Shown here: positions 8,006-16,040 of the stretch, one piece after another
Layout of the letters: every line of letters starts with the position of its first letter
Numbering within the stretch: position 1 is the first letter of the stretch
From: a virus
Strand: one strand, 5' to 3'
IMG/VR virus record: IMGVR_UViG_3300015263_000027
Span: 1 to 43,010 of that record
DNA length: 43,010 nucleotides
Translations under genes and position numbers: made by a program
The notes under the pieces: generated by a model
Database searches by the model: none
The model's input: the letters and a program-made list of their open reading frames with translations, nothing else
What the model was told of the DNA's origin: nothing

Positions 8006-8755
8006 GTTAAGATGGGTAAGAGCGAGCTACTCAATGAAATTGCTGCCCACTTCATCCGAGTACATGGTGTCAAGGTGTTTATGGCTAAGCCAGAAGAAAG
8101 CAACAAGAAGACCTACAAGCTCATCTTGAATAAGATAGCAGGAAAGCGGTTCCATGATCCAGATGTCGAGTTTGACGAAGAGGCGTATGATGAAGCTGGT
8201 AAGCTTATTAAAGGGAAGCTTGCTATGGTTAATCTCTACCAGCATCTTGGTTGGGATAGCCTTCGTGACGATATCATCGCTGCTGCTAATTGGGGCGCTA
8301 AAGCTGTGTTCATTGATCCTATTACCAACCTAACCAATGGAGTGAATGCCGGTGATGCGAATACAGAACTTCAAAAGATCGCTCAAGATTTATCTGCTAT
8401 GGCACTTGATCTCAATATTGTTGTATTTATCTTCTGTCATCTTAAAGCTCCAGAGGGAAATATCGCCAAAGAGAAACGAGATAAGTATTATCGCGAAGGA
8501 AAATATATTGGACTCGGTTCTTGCCCCCACGAGTTGGGTGGTGATGTTGTTAGTGCTCAATTCGCTGGATCTAGAGCGATGATGCGTTCATGTAATATGA
8601 TGCTAGGACTTGAAGGTAATAAGGATGAGGAACTCCCACAGAATGTCAAGAACATTCGTGATTTGGTTCTTTTGGAAGACCGAGAGTTCGGTGAAACTGG
8701 ACGGTTCCCGTTGTATTGGAATCTGAACACTACAAGATTTACGGAGTTGGATTAA
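8006..8755 (+). CDS. Primase-helicase, exon 2 (helicase half)
   Basis: The second exon, 249 residues, in frame with exon 1 after intron removal. It begins VKMGKSELLNEIA, the second half of the Walker A motif. It contains KAVFIDPITNL (Walker B) and IVVFIFCHLKAPEG (the DnaB/gp4 motif with catalytic or sensor His), followed by a DVVSAQFAGSRAM segment. These are the RecA-type hexameric helicase motifs of the T7 gp4 family. A start at about 7994 inside the intron would give an in-frame protein, but it lacks the first part of the nucleotide loop. The stop overlaps the next start (TAATG). Confidence 0.87.
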   Translation, partial: VKMGKSELLNEIAAHFIRVHGVKVFMAKPEESNKKTYKLILNKIAGKRFHDPDVEFDEEAYDEAGKLIKGKLAMVNLYQHLGWDSLRDDIIAAANWGAKAVFIDPITNLTNGVNAGDANTELQKIAQDLSAMALDLNIVVFIFCHLKAPEGNIAKEKRDKYYREGKYIGLGSCPHELGGDVVSAQFAGSRAMMRSCNMMLGLEGNKDEELPQNVKNIRDLVLLEDREFGETGRFPLYWNLNTTRFTELD

Positions 8756-8943
8756 TGAAAGTTTACATTCTTGTTGGTATCTCTAAATATAGAAAATATG
8801 AGGGGTATGAATGTAATTTTGATAACAGAGTTAATCATAGTGTGCACACATCAAAAAATTCAGCTATGTCAGAATATAAACTAGCTTGTACATTTGGTGA
8901 ATGGGGTTATGACGATTATGAAATTGAGGAGCATAGTCTTTAA
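8755..8943 (+). CDS. Hypothetical small protein
   Basis: A 62-residue protein starting at the ATG that overlaps the helicase stop and ending at an overlap with the sigma factor start. It is tyrosine-rich (ISKYRKYEGYE, EWGYDDYEIEEH) and probably a small alpha/beta fold. No known motif. Overlaps on both sides support translation. Confidence 0.6.
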   Translation: MKVYILVGISKYRKYEGYECNFDNRVNHSVHTSKNSAMSEYKLACTFGEWGYDDYEIEEHSL

Positions 8944-9446
8944 TGAACAGAGATACTGTAGTAGAAGAACACTTCAAGAAATACTACAAGATTGTAGTTA
9001 AACGAGCAATTCAGCGTGTTCCAGATAAGTCAGAAGCATTAGCTGAGGAAGTGGTGCAGGAAGCATATGCTAAAGCCCTTAAGTTTTGGAAGGCTTATAA
9101 TCCTGAGCGTAGTGAGTTTGTCACTTGGTACAATCGTATTCTAAATGGTTGTATCGCTGACTGTATTCGTAACGAGGGTAATGGACCTCCATCCCTAGAT
9201 AATGAAGATGATAACCTAGAGCCTTATATTCTGGATGATAACGCATGGATTCCCCACGCTATAGTTGTCCAGATTAAGGAAGGGATCAAACAGCAGAAGC
9301 CAGATGTATCAGAAGTGCTTAATATGTTCTTCATCCTTGGTATGAAGACTATTGACATTGCTGAATGTACAAATCTTGGACACGCTAACGTAAGAAAGAT
9401 GATCCAACGGTTCAGAATTGATTGGAACGACGAAAATATTTTCTAA
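8943..9446 (+). CDS. ECF-like RNA polymerase sigma factor
   Basis: A 167-residue protein. Residues ~30-75 match sigma-70 region 2: ALAEEVVQEAYAKALKFW, then FVTWYNRILNGCIADCIRNE, the core-binding and -10 melting helices of ECF sigma factors. The C-terminal part, from about residue 115, holds a degenerate region 4 helix-turn-helix (LGMKTIDIAECTNLGHANVR). Length is within the ECF range. phiEco32 encodes an ECF-family factor (gp36) that directs host RNA polymerase to phage promoters. No single-subunit phage RNA polymerase is seen here, so this is the best candidate for middle or late gene switching, probably including the convergent minus-strand late genes. Confidence 0.8.
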   Translation: MNRDTVVEEHFKKYYKIVVKRAIQRVPDKSEALAEEVVQEAYAKALKFWKAYNPERSEFVTWYNRILNGCIADCIRNEGNGPPSLDNEDDNLEPYILDDNAWIPHAIVVQIKEGIKQQKPDVSEVLNMFFILGMKTIDIAECTNLGHANVRKMIQRFRIDWNDENIF

Positions 9447-9517
9447 TATTTGTCACATTTTGGTAATTATTTTAGTAGTTATAATTGCCCTATCAGTTTT
9501 AATGGCAATATAAGGGG

Positions 9518-11386
9518 ATGAAACTAGATAATGACATGAATCAATTTATATTTGACATTGAAGGCGATAGCCTAAACCCAACCAAGATTTGGTGCTTAGC
9601 TGCTAATACAAAACTTGGGGTGAAGTCAACCACCTCTTATGATAAGATGAAGGAGAAGTTGGAAAATGCTGACATAGTAATTGGACATAATATCTATAGG
9701 TTTGACGTTCCTGTTCTTGAACGCATCCTTGGTATTAAGATTAGGGCTAAGATTGTAGATACTCTTGCGTTGTCTTGGTATCTCTATCCTCAACGCATTA
9801 GACATGGCTTGGAAGAATGGGGTGAAGACCTCGGAGTTAAGAAGCCTGAAATTATTCGTTGGGATGATCCTGAGCTTATTGACGAATATCGTCATCGTTG
9901 TGAAGAAGACGTCAAGATTAATACCAAACTTTGGAATAAGATGTGGAAATATCTTATGCGGCTCTACGGAACCGAGGAAGAGGTTTGGAGGTTTATTGAC
10001 TACCTCATGTTCAAAATGGATTGTGCCAGAGAACAAGAGCGTAGTAGATGGAAGCTTGACATTGATCTTTGCAAGAAGTCACTAGATGAGTTGACGGCTA
10101 AGAAGGAAGATGCTGTAGCCGATTTGATTGCAGCTATGCCTAAAGTGGCTAAGATGGAGAAGAAGACACGTCCAGCTAAGCCATTCAAACAGGATGGTAC
10201 ATACTCAGTGGTAGGCGCAAAATGGTTCAAACTATTGCGTGATCACAACTTGCCAGCAGACTATGATGGTGTTGTGGAAGTTGTGAGAGAGTATGTAGAT
10301 GGTAATCCCAACTCTCATGTACAGATCAAAGATTGGTTGTATAGTAATGGTTGGAAACCGGAGACATTCAAATATGATAAAGACGATGAAGGAAACCTCA
10401 GAAAAATTCCTCAGGTCAACTTGGAGCATGGTGGTGGCATATGCCCTTCTGTCTCTAAGCTTTATGACCGTTGCCCTGAACTCGCTCGTATTGAAGGACT
10501 GGGAGTTATCTCCCATCGCATTTCTATTCTTAATGGGTTCATGGAGTCTGTGGACGATGAAGGTTATGTTCAGGCGCAAATAGCAGGACTGACCAACACA
10601 CTACGGTTCAAGCATAAAACCGTGGTTAATCTTCCCGGTGTTGACAAACCATATGGTGAAATCATTCGTGGCGTTCTTATTGCTCCAGAAGGTTACGAAC
10701 TGTGTGGCTCTGATAAGTCATCCCTTGAAGATAGGCTTAAGCAACACTATATCTTTCCGTATGACCCTGACTACGTGAGAGAAATGCAACATGAGGATTA
10801 TGATCCTCATCTATCACTAGCTCTTCTAGCTGGTGAAGTGACACAGAAACAAGTGGATGACTATATCTCTGGTAAGGATAAATCTATCAAGAAGATTAGG
10901 CATACATTCAAACAGGGAAACTACGCATGTCAATATGGTGCTGGACCTCCAAGACTTGCCCTCACTGCTGATATTTCAGTGAAGGAGGCAGAGAAGGTTC
11001 ATAAGACATATTGGGAAAAGAATTGGGCAATTAAGGAAGTTGCCAAGCATCAGGAAATAGTTACTATCAGCGGACAGATGTGGTTGAAGAATCCGATTAA
11101 TGGTTTTTTTTACTCCTTGCGTTCTGAGAAAGATATTTTCTCCACACTTGTTCAGGGTAGTGCTTCCTATGTATTTGATAGGTGGGTGCAAATATTCCGT
11201 CAGAAACGGTCACAGCTCACCGCACAGTTCCATGACGAGGTGGTCCTGTGTCTCCGTAAGGGTAATCGAGAGAAGGCCATCCAGCTCCTCCGTGGGGCGA
11301 TTAAGGAACTAAACGAAGAATTGCAACTCAATCGTGAATTGGATATTGATATTCAGTTTGGAGATAGGTACAGTGACATTCATTAA
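9518..11386 (+). CDS. Family A DNA polymerase with 3'-5' exonuclease
   Basis: A 622-residue replicative polymerase of T7 gp5 type. The exonuclease half has FDIEGDSL (ExoI), IGHNIYRFDVPVL (ExoII) and HRCEEDVKINTKLW (ExoIII), so proofreading residues are present. The polymerase half has motif A GSDKSSLEDR, motif B KIRHTFKQGNYACQYGAG and motif C AQFHDEVVL with the catalytic His-Asp-Glu. T7 gp5 is 704 residues; this one is shorter, with no evident large thioredoxin-binding insertion. The start is uncertain: ATG 9518 touches AAGGGG directly, whereas ATG 9536 gives MNQFIFDIEG, which aligns better with the usual N terminus. It is preceded by a 71-base gap, one of the few in this strand. Confidence 0.92.
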   Translation: MKLDNDMNQFIFDIEGDSLNPTKIWCLAANTKLGVKSTTSYDKMKEKLENADIVIGHNIYRFDVPVLERILGIKIRAKIVDTLALSWYLYPQRIRHGLEEWGEDLGVKKPEIIRWDDPELIDEYRHRCEEDVKINTKLWNKMWKYLMRLYGTEEEVWRFIDYLMFKMDCAREQERSRWKLDIDLCKKSLDELTAKKEDAVADLIAAMPKVAKMEKKTRPAKPFKQDGTYSVVGAKWFKLLRDHNLPADYDGVVEVVREYVDGNPNSHVQIKDWLYSNGWKPETFKYDKDDEGNLRKIPQVNLEHGGGICPSVSKLYDRCPELARIEGLGVISHRISILNGFMESVDDEGYVQAQIAGLTNTLRFKHKTVVNLPGVDKPYGEIIRGVLIAPEGYELCGSDKSSLEDRLKQHYIFPYDPDYVREMQHEDYDPHLSLALLAGEVTQKQVDDYISGKDKSIKKIRHTFKQGNYACQYGAGPPRLALTADISVKEAEKVHKTYWEKNWAIKEVAKHQEIVTISGQMWLKNPINGFFYSLRSEKDIFSTLVQGSASYVFDRWVQIFRQKRSQLTAQFHDEVVLCLRKGNREKAIQLLRGAIKELNEELQLNRELDIDIQFGDRYSDIH

Positions 11387-11531
11387 TTATCAGAATATAA
11401 ATGAGGTGCCTATTTATAGGTTTCCAGTGGTTAATTTTGACCACCCTCAGATTAAAATGATCGTTGAAGCTTATACCAAACGTGGTATGGGTATCGGAAT
11501 TAATTACGGCAAGAATTTGGAGAAAAACTAA
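11373..11531 (+). CDS. Hypothetical small protein
   Basis: A 52-residue frame from GTG 11373, with GGAGA 8 bases upstream inside the polymerase gene and a 14-base overlap with it. It contains PQIKMIVEAYTKRGMGIGIN and no recognised domain. Its stop overlaps the ATG of the DNA-binding protein gene (TAATG), so it may couple polymerase and binding-protein translation. Confidence 0.55.
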   Translation: MTFINYQNINEVPIYRFPVVNFDHPQIKMIVEAYTKRGMGIGINYGKNLEKN

Positions 11532-12286
11532 TGGGTTTGAACGCTAAGAAGAAAGAATTTAATGGTGGTGGTAAGAAGGCTGATCCGATTGATGCAGGTG
11601 CTTATCCCGCTCGACTGGTACAGATTATCGACCTCGGTGTACAGGAACAGCAGCCTTTCAAGGGCGAGCCTAAGCCTCCTGCGCAGGAACTGATGACCAC
11701 ATATGAACTCGTAGATGAGTTTATGAAGGATGAAGATGGTGAAGATATTGAAGATAAGCCACGTTGGCAGTCTGAGACATTTGTTCTCCACAACCTTGCC
11801 TCAGATATGGCAAAATCTACTAAACGTTACACCGCTCTTGATCCTAATCTTGAGCATGACGGTGATTGGACTGAGCTTGTTGGCTCCCCTGTAATGGTCA
11901 CTATCACTAAGGATCAGGGTAAGGGTAAGAACGCTGATAAGGTGTATAACAACATCTCTGGCACTTCCTCTATGCGAGCTAAGGAAGCTGCAAAGCTGCC
12001 TGAACTTAAGAACCCTGCTAAGATTTTCGATCAGTCGGATATTTCCACTGTTGACATTTTCTTTACACTTCCTCAGTGGATTCAGGACAAGATCAAGTCT
12101 GGTCTTGAGTTTGAAGGCTCTGAAATGGAATACGCTATCAACAACTATAAGCAGAAGGACTCTGACGAAGATGCCAAGCAGAAAGGCAAAGGCCGGGCTA
12201 AGAAGCAGGAGAAGGCTGCTGAACCCGATGATAGTGACGAAGGCGATGTCGGAAACGAAAAAGCAGACAACGGAGAAGACTGGTAA
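11531..12286 (+). CDS. Single-stranded DNA-binding protein (gp2.5-like role)
   Basis: A 251-residue protein. The body (residues ~20-190) looks like a beta-barrel with YPARLVQIIDLG, TTYELVDEFM and VMVTITKD strands. The last ~45 residues are a low-complexity tail, first lysine-rich (AKQKGKGRAKKQEK) and then acidic, ending KADNGEDW. A terminal acidic tail capped by an aromatic residue is the hallmark of T7 gp2.5 and functionally similar phage SSBs, where it contacts polymerase and helicase. It lies just after the polymerase and before the 5' exonuclease, as expected. Assignment rests on architecture and context more than on residue matches. Confidence 0.72.
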   Translation: MGLNAKKKEFNGGGKKADPIDAGAYPARLVQIIDLGVQEQQPFKGEPKPPAQELMTTYELVDEFMKDEDGEDIEDKPRWQSETFVLHNLASDMAKSTKRYTALDPNLEHDGDWTELVGSPVMVTITKDQGKGKNADKVYNNISGTSSMRAKEAAKLPELKNPAKIFDQSDISTVDIFFTLPQWIQDKIKSGLEFEGSEMEYAINNYKQKDSDEDAKQKGKGRAKKQEKAAEPDDSDEGDVGNEKADNGEDW

Positions 12287-12588
12287 TGAATGAGAAAGAC
12301 TTAATCAAGGGCCTAGATTTTGTAACATGCGTTAATGGTAACTTTGAAGAATATGGTGTATCGGAGGGTCAGCTTGCTTTTGTAGCTGGCCACCGTTCCC
12401 TTCCTATAAATGAGGATGATCCCTATCTTCAACGTATCCATTTTCTAATTCATCCTCTCAATGAAGATGAAACAATTAACTTCACTATTCTCCTAGTAGT
12501 TGATGGTCGGTCACTTGCCAAGGTGAGTGAAGAAGAACAGGAACGACTTACGGAGAAGCTTCGTGAAGACACTGACAGCATTAATTGA
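12286..12588 (+). CDS. Hypothetical protein
   Basis: A 100-residue acidic protein with ATG at the preceding TAATGA overlap. It contains VSEGQLAFVAGHRSLPINED and a C-terminal charged helix (EEEQERLTEKLRED). No family recognised. Its 3' end overlaps the exonuclease gene by 26 bases and carries that gene's ribosome binding site (CGGAGAAG). Confidence 0.6.
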   Translation: MNEKDLIKGLDFVTCVNGNFEEYGVSEGQLAFVAGHRSLPINEDDPYLQRIHFLIHPLNEDETINFTILLVVDGRSLAKVSEEEQERLTEKLREDTDSIN

Positions 12589-13471
12589 TGCAGATGTACT
12601 TCGCTATGAGATTGGATTTTGTGGCGAGTACAAAGAACTAAATGAGGAAACTGGTGAAGAGGAGTTTAAGGTTAGGGAATTTGATTTCGTAGCCGAACTC
12701 CTTGACGGCAGAGTGAAAGGAATTATCGCAGATGTTGCAGACTATTTCGACATTGATCAGTCAGATATTAAACCAGTTCTCTACCTCACAGGCTCAGAAA
12801 CAAGTACAAAAATCATCAATAGATCAAAAAGATTTCTTGATGAGCCTCTACTTCTTTTGGCTCCGCCAATACGAGAATCCATTGCAGTCACTAAGCCTTA
12901 TAAGGGCACACGAGCGGGAACAAAACCTTTCCATTATGAAAACCTCACGGCGTACATTATTGGAACATATGAATTCCGCGTGTCGAATGGGCTTGAAGCC
13001 GACGATCTTATCTGCATGGATCAATTCTCAGCTTTGGGAGATAATGATACTATCATTTGCACTAGAGACAAAGATTTACGTATGTGTCCCGGCTGGCATT
13101 ACGGTTGGGAATGTGGCAAACAGCCTTCGTTCGGACCCACGCTCGTGGACAATAGGGGACAAATCACCCTCACCCCGAAGGGCATCAAAGGCACAGGACT
13201 TAAATTCTTCTTTTCACAAATGCTTACAGGAGATACAGTTGACAACATCCCCGGATGCGCCAAGATTGGACCAGCAAAAGCCTTCGCCATACTTGAAGGA
13301 TGCAACACACGACGAGATCATGAACGAGCTGTTATCGAGGCATATAAGCAAGCATACGGTGACAAGTACAAAGACATGCTTGAGGAGCAATCCAAGCTTT
13401 TGTGGATGATTAGAGAACTTAACGAGGACGGAAGTCCTGTACATTATGAATGGAAGTTTGATGCTGACTGA
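12563..13471 (+). CDS. 5'-3' exonuclease (FEN/T7 gp6-like)
   Basis: A 302-residue protein from GTG 12563, placed 7 bases after GGAGA; this start puts LTALIDADVLRYE at the N terminus, where the family has its first metal-binding Asp. Further motifs are TKPYKGTRAGTKP (arch/lysine region), NGLEADDLIC, ICTRDKDL and GDTVDNIPGCAKIGPAKA, the last being the helix-hairpin-helix that grips duplex DNA. These are the active-site acids of the FEN/5' nuclease superfamily. It would remove RNA primers and help degrade host DNA for nucleotides. Position beside polymerase and SSB fits. Confidence 0.87.
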   Translation: MKTLTALIDADVLRYEIGFCGEYKELNEETGEEEFKVREFDFVAELLDGRVKGIIADVADYFDIDQSDIKPVLYLTGSETSTKIINRSKRFLDEPLLLLAPPIRESIAVTKPYKGTRAGTKPFHYENLTAYIIGTYEFRVSNGLEADDLICMDQFSALGDNDTIICTRDKDLRMCPGWHYGWECGKQPSFGPTLVDNRGQITLTPKGIKGTGLKFFFSQMLTGDTVDNIPGCAKIGPAKAFAILEGCNTRRDHERAVIEAYKQAYGDKYKDMLEEQSKLLWMIRELNEDGSPVHYEWKFDAD

Positions 13472-13652
13472 TACTGAGGTTAATGAAGTTTGGGAAATTG
13501 CCCAAAAAGATGCACAATCAGATTTCTTTTCTGCTAGGCCAACTTTTGATAAAAAGTTTATCGGTTATAACCCATATAACTATGGGACTGAAAAATATGA
13601 AGAGTATGAATGTGCTTATGAACACTACATCATGGATTATTTGGGGTATTAA
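13461..13652 (+). CDS. Hypothetical small protein
   Basis: A 63-residue acidic protein. ATG 13461 is taken because GGAAG precedes it closely; an in-frame ATG at 13446 is possible. It ends in a tyrosine-rich stretch (IGYNPYNYGTEKYEEYECAY). No known motif. The stop overlaps the next start (TAATGG). Confidence 0.55.
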   Translation: MLTDTEVNEVWEIAQKDAQSDFFSARPTFDKKFIGYNPYNYGTEKYEEYECAYEHYIMDYLGY

Positions 13653-14080
13653 TGGCAGGTAGAATTGGTGGCCCTAAGACACGCAACTCTGGTCGTTGGA
13701 CTGAGGCACAATTCACTTCTTTCATCAAAGGAAATCTTAGGCGTATCACTTCCAAGTGGGGACCTATTCAAGATGTTCTAAAGGAAGCTCGTGTTAGACG
13801 AGGCTTTTATATCTGTAATGATTGTAAGGAAGAAGTGCCAGCCTCCACCAAAGATGAGAATGGTAAGCGTGTTAAGAATGCGATAGTGGATCATATTGAT
13901 CCTATCATCGATCCTGATGTGGGTTGGGTGAGTTGGGACAACACTATCGAACGGATGTTCTGTGAGAAAGAGGGGCTTCAAGTCCTTTGCTATGAATGTC
14001 ACAAGAAAAAGACTGACGATGAAAAGGCTCGGGCTAAGGCTCGTCGAGCCGCTGATAAGGAAATTTTGAATGACGAATGA
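13652..14080 (+). CDS. HNH endonuclease
   Basis: A 142-residue protein with a basic N terminus (MAGRIGGPKTRNSGRW) and a C-terminal HNH zinc-finger nuclease. The pieces are CNDCKEEV, VDHIDPIIDPDVGW with the catalytic His, and LQVLCYECHKKKT with the second Cys pair and final His. The two CxxC pairs hold the structural zinc. It sits between replication genes in a position where T7-type phages often carry endonucleases for recombination intermediates or host DNA degradation. It is not flanked by an evident intron, so it is either a free-standing homing nuclease or a DNA-metabolism enzyme. Confidence 0.8.
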   Translation: MAGRIGGPKTRNSGRWTEAQFTSFIKGNLRRITSKWGPIQDVLKEARVRRGFYICNDCKEEVPASTKDENGKRVKNAIVDHIDPIIDPDVGWVSWDNTIERMFCEKEGLQVLCYECHKKKTDDEKARAKARRAADKEILNDE

Positions 14081-14336
14081 TAATTACGCTACAGAAGTTA
14101 GTGGTTATTCCACCTTCCAAGATATTGAACATAAGATGCTTCGTGCTTGGAACCAGTATAATGTAATGAGTAATCTGCGTGAGAATAAGATGGATGGTGT
14201 TGCTATGGAATACCTTAGTGCCCTTCCCAAGACTGACATGGTTGGCCTACAGATCATGATTGAATACATCAAGGCTAAGGGCTACGAAGAGACTAAGCGA
14301 GAAATCATCTCAGAAGAAATTGGACTTGCAGCTTAA
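14070..14336 (+). CDS. Hypothetical protein
   Basis: An 88-residue, mainly helical protein starting at ATG 14070 inside the end of the HNH gene and ending at the start of the exonuclease gene. It contains IEHKMLRAWNQYNVMSNLRE and IMIEYIKAKGYEETKREI. No family recognised; the overlaps suggest co-translation. Confidence 0.6.
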   Translation: MTNDNYATEVSGYSTFQDIEHKMLRAWNQYNVMSNLRENKMDGVAMEYLSALPKTDMVGLQIMIEYIKAKGYEETKREIISEEIGLAA

Positions 14337-15109
14337 TGGCTAGAGTTCTTATCCTAGATATTGAAACAGCCCCTAATATTGCCTATGTATGGCGATATTT
14401 CAAAGAGAATGTAGGGGCAAAGCAGGTGATTGAGAATGGCTATATGCTTTCCTTCGCTGCTAAGTGGCTAGGAGAGGATAAAATCTTCTACCACGATATT
14501 GAACATCAACATGAAAAGGATATGCTAGAATATCTTCATCCGTTGCTTGATGAAGCCGATATCACTGTAGCTCATAATGGTGATGGATTTGATATGCCAC
14601 ATATTCAGGGACGTTTCCTAATGCATGGCATGAAGCCCCCTGCCCCATATAAACAGATTGATACAGTGAAGGTAGCTCGTAAGGAGTTTAATTTTCCATC
14701 CAACTCTCTTGAATATCTCAGTAATGTTCTTGACCTTGATGTTAAGAAAGGTGGACATAAGAAGTTTCCGGGCTTTGAGCTTTGGCTTGGTGTCCTCCGT
14801 AACGATCCTGAGGCATGGGCAGAGATGAAGGAATATAATATCGATGATATTCGTGCTCTTGAACAGCTTTACCTTCGCTTCCGTCCCTTCATGCGTTTCC
14901 ATCCTAATGTGGGTGTATTCGAAGATGGTGAGGAAGTTGTGTGTACTAAGTGTGGTGGCAAGCATCTGCAGAAGCGAGGCTTTGCTCACACTAATGTGGG
15001 CCGTTTCCAACGCTATCAGTGCAATGACTGCGGTGGTTGGAGCCGTGGTCGATACAACCTTCGTAAGAAGGATGAGATGAAACATATCGTAGCTAATGTG
15101 GTGAACTAA
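14336..15109 (+). CDS. DnaQ-like 3'-5' exonuclease with zinc ribbon
   Basis: A 257-residue protein. The N-terminal domain has LILDIETAPN (ExoI, catalytic D and E), TVAHNGDGFDMPHI (ExoII) and EYNIDDIRALEQLY (ExoIII with final Asp), so it is a DEDD-type exonuclease. The C terminus (about residues 205-240) is a four-cysteine ribbon, VCTKCGGKHLQKRG...YQCNDCGG, resembling transposase InsA-type or DNA-binding ribbons. The phage polymerase already has its own proofreading domain, so this is a second, free nuclease. It could act in recombination, end processing or host DNA turnover. Confidence 0.8.
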   Translation: MARVLILDIETAPNIAYVWRYFKENVGAKQVIENGYMLSFAAKWLGEDKIFYHDIEHQHEKDMLEYLHPLLDEADITVAHNGDGFDMPHIQGRFLMHGMKPPAPYKQIDTVKVARKEFNFPSNSLEYLSNVLDLDVKKGGHKKFPGFELWLGVLRNDPEAWAEMKEYNIDDIRALEQLYLRFRPFMRFHPNVGVFEDGEEVVCTKCGGKHLQKRGFAHTNVGRFQRYQCNDCGGWSRGRYNLRKKDEMKHIVANVVN

Positions 15110-15372
15110 TGAATGAAGATGAAATTTTTGAAGTTGTTCGAAAAGAGTTACGTTATCAAGAAAAACAAACTTTTTATGAAAATGGATATGTAAGGGGTGG
15201 CCTCTCTGAGGGAGAGGTTCTCCTAGCTATTGATAAGCTTGTGAATGATGCCAAGAATGTTTGGTATTTGGATAGTCCACCCCATCTCGCTGCACGACAC
15301 CTCATTCGTAAGATTGCAGCTCTGTCAATAAGGATGTGTATGGATAAAATTGGTATGCCGGAAAGGTTTTAA
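15109..15372 (+). CDS. Hypothetical protein
   Basis: An 87-residue helical protein, ATG overlapping the previous stop. It contains GGLSEGEVLLAIDKLVNDA and HLAARHLIRKIAALSIR. No family recognised. The gene end carries the ribosome binding site of the following MazG-like gene. Confidence 0.55.
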   Translation: MNEDEIFEVVRKELRYQEKQTFYENGYVRGGLSEGEVLLAIDKLVNDAKNVWYLDSPPHLAARHLIRKIAALSIRMCMDKIGMPERF

Positions 15373-15373
15373 A

Positions 15374-15703
15374 TTGTCTGACGAATTTGGATTTGATGAG
15401 TATCAAGAACGAGCATGGGAATTCCGTGCTTGGCCTGATACAGAGGTGGGGAATATGTACCCCGTCCTCGGACTGGCTGAGGAAGCTGGTGAAGTTGTTG
15501 GTAAGGTGGCTAAGGCCACACGTAAGGGCGTACCTGTAGATGTAGAAGCTCTCAAGAAAGAGCTTGGAGACGTGCTGTGGCAGCTTTCCGCTGTTGCCAC
15601 CACCTATGACCTAGACCTGCTCGATATCGCTCTCAGTAACCTCCAGAAGCTGCAAGACAGGGATAACCGTGGAGTGATTGTAGGAGAAGGTGATGAACGA
15701 TAA
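15374..15703 (+). CDS. MazG-like nucleotide pyrophosphohydrolase
   Basis: A 109-residue protein starting at TTG 15374, 7 bases from AAAGG; this gives MSDEFGFDEYQERAWEF, a normal start for this family. The metal site is visible as LGLAEEAGEVVGKVAK (ExxE part) and LKKELGDVLWQLSAVA (ExxD part), the all-alpha NTP pyrophosphatase signature. Such enzymes split NTPs or dNTPs to monophosphates. It heads a nucleotide-metabolism block with a second phosphohydrolase, ThyX and RNR. It may trim non-canonical or excess nucleotides, or lower alarmone-linked stress; the substrate cannot be read from sequence. Confidence 0.85.
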   Translation: MSDEFGFDEYQERAWEFRAWPDTEVGNMYPVLGLAEEAGEVVGKVAKATRKGVPVDVEALKKELGDVLWQLSAVATTYDLDLLDIALSNLQKLQDRDNRGVIVGEGDER

Positions 15704-16040
15704 GGTTGGACGTAAGGATGATGGTGGTAAGGTGAGGCTCGACCTCATCCCGCCAGAACTGATTTTCGCTGTAGGACAGATTCTCACATTCGGAGCTGTT
15801 AAGTATGCAGACCGTAATTGGGAACAAGGAATGAAGTGGGGACGAGTATTCGGTGCCCTTATGCGCCATATGTGGTGCTGGTGGGGAGGTAAAGGCCCTA
15901 CTACCAAAAGCTTCCTATTTGGTTCTACAGATGACGAGACACAATATTCACACTTATGGCACGCTGCATGTTGCATTGCGTTCCTAATTGCTTATGAAGA
16001 ACGAAACATTGGGGAGGATGATCGTGCGAATAGCTCTTGA
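15693..16040 (+). CDS. dATP/dGTP diphosphohydrolase-like protein
   Basis: A 115-residue protein from ATG 15693 with AGGAG 6 bases upstream. The sequence KDDGGKVRLDLIPPELIF, ILTFGAVKYADRNWEQG and FGALMRHMWCWW, then HLWHAACCIAFLIAYEE, is that of the phage family named dATP/dGTP diphosphohydrolase N-terminal domain (PF18909), related to MazG-type folds. Conserved charged residues lie in the first helix and the H..HAA segment. It would adjust the purine dNTP pool. It overlaps the MazG-like gene by 11 bases and the next gene by 17 bases. Confidence 0.72.
   Translation: MNDKVGRKDDGGKVRLDLIPPELIFAVGQILTFGAVKYADRNWEQGMKWGRVFGALMRHMWCWWGGKGPTTKSFLFGSTDDETQYSHLWHAACCIAFLIAYEERNIGEDDRANSS

Noticed and set aside
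9450-9485. TTGTCA ... TATAAT resembling a sigma-70 promoter before the polymerase gene
   Set aside because: The -10 is good, but the spacing to TTGTCA is 24 bases, and hexamers at 16-17 bases (TTTTGG, ATTTTG) are poor. A promoter may exist here, but I cannot support it.
15374-16040. Evidence for a 2-aminoadenine (Z) genome, suggested by MazG-like and dATP/dGTP hydrolase-like genes
   Set aside because: No PurZ-like gene is present in the window and the polymerase is of ordinary gp5 type; both hydrolases occur in phages with normal DNA.
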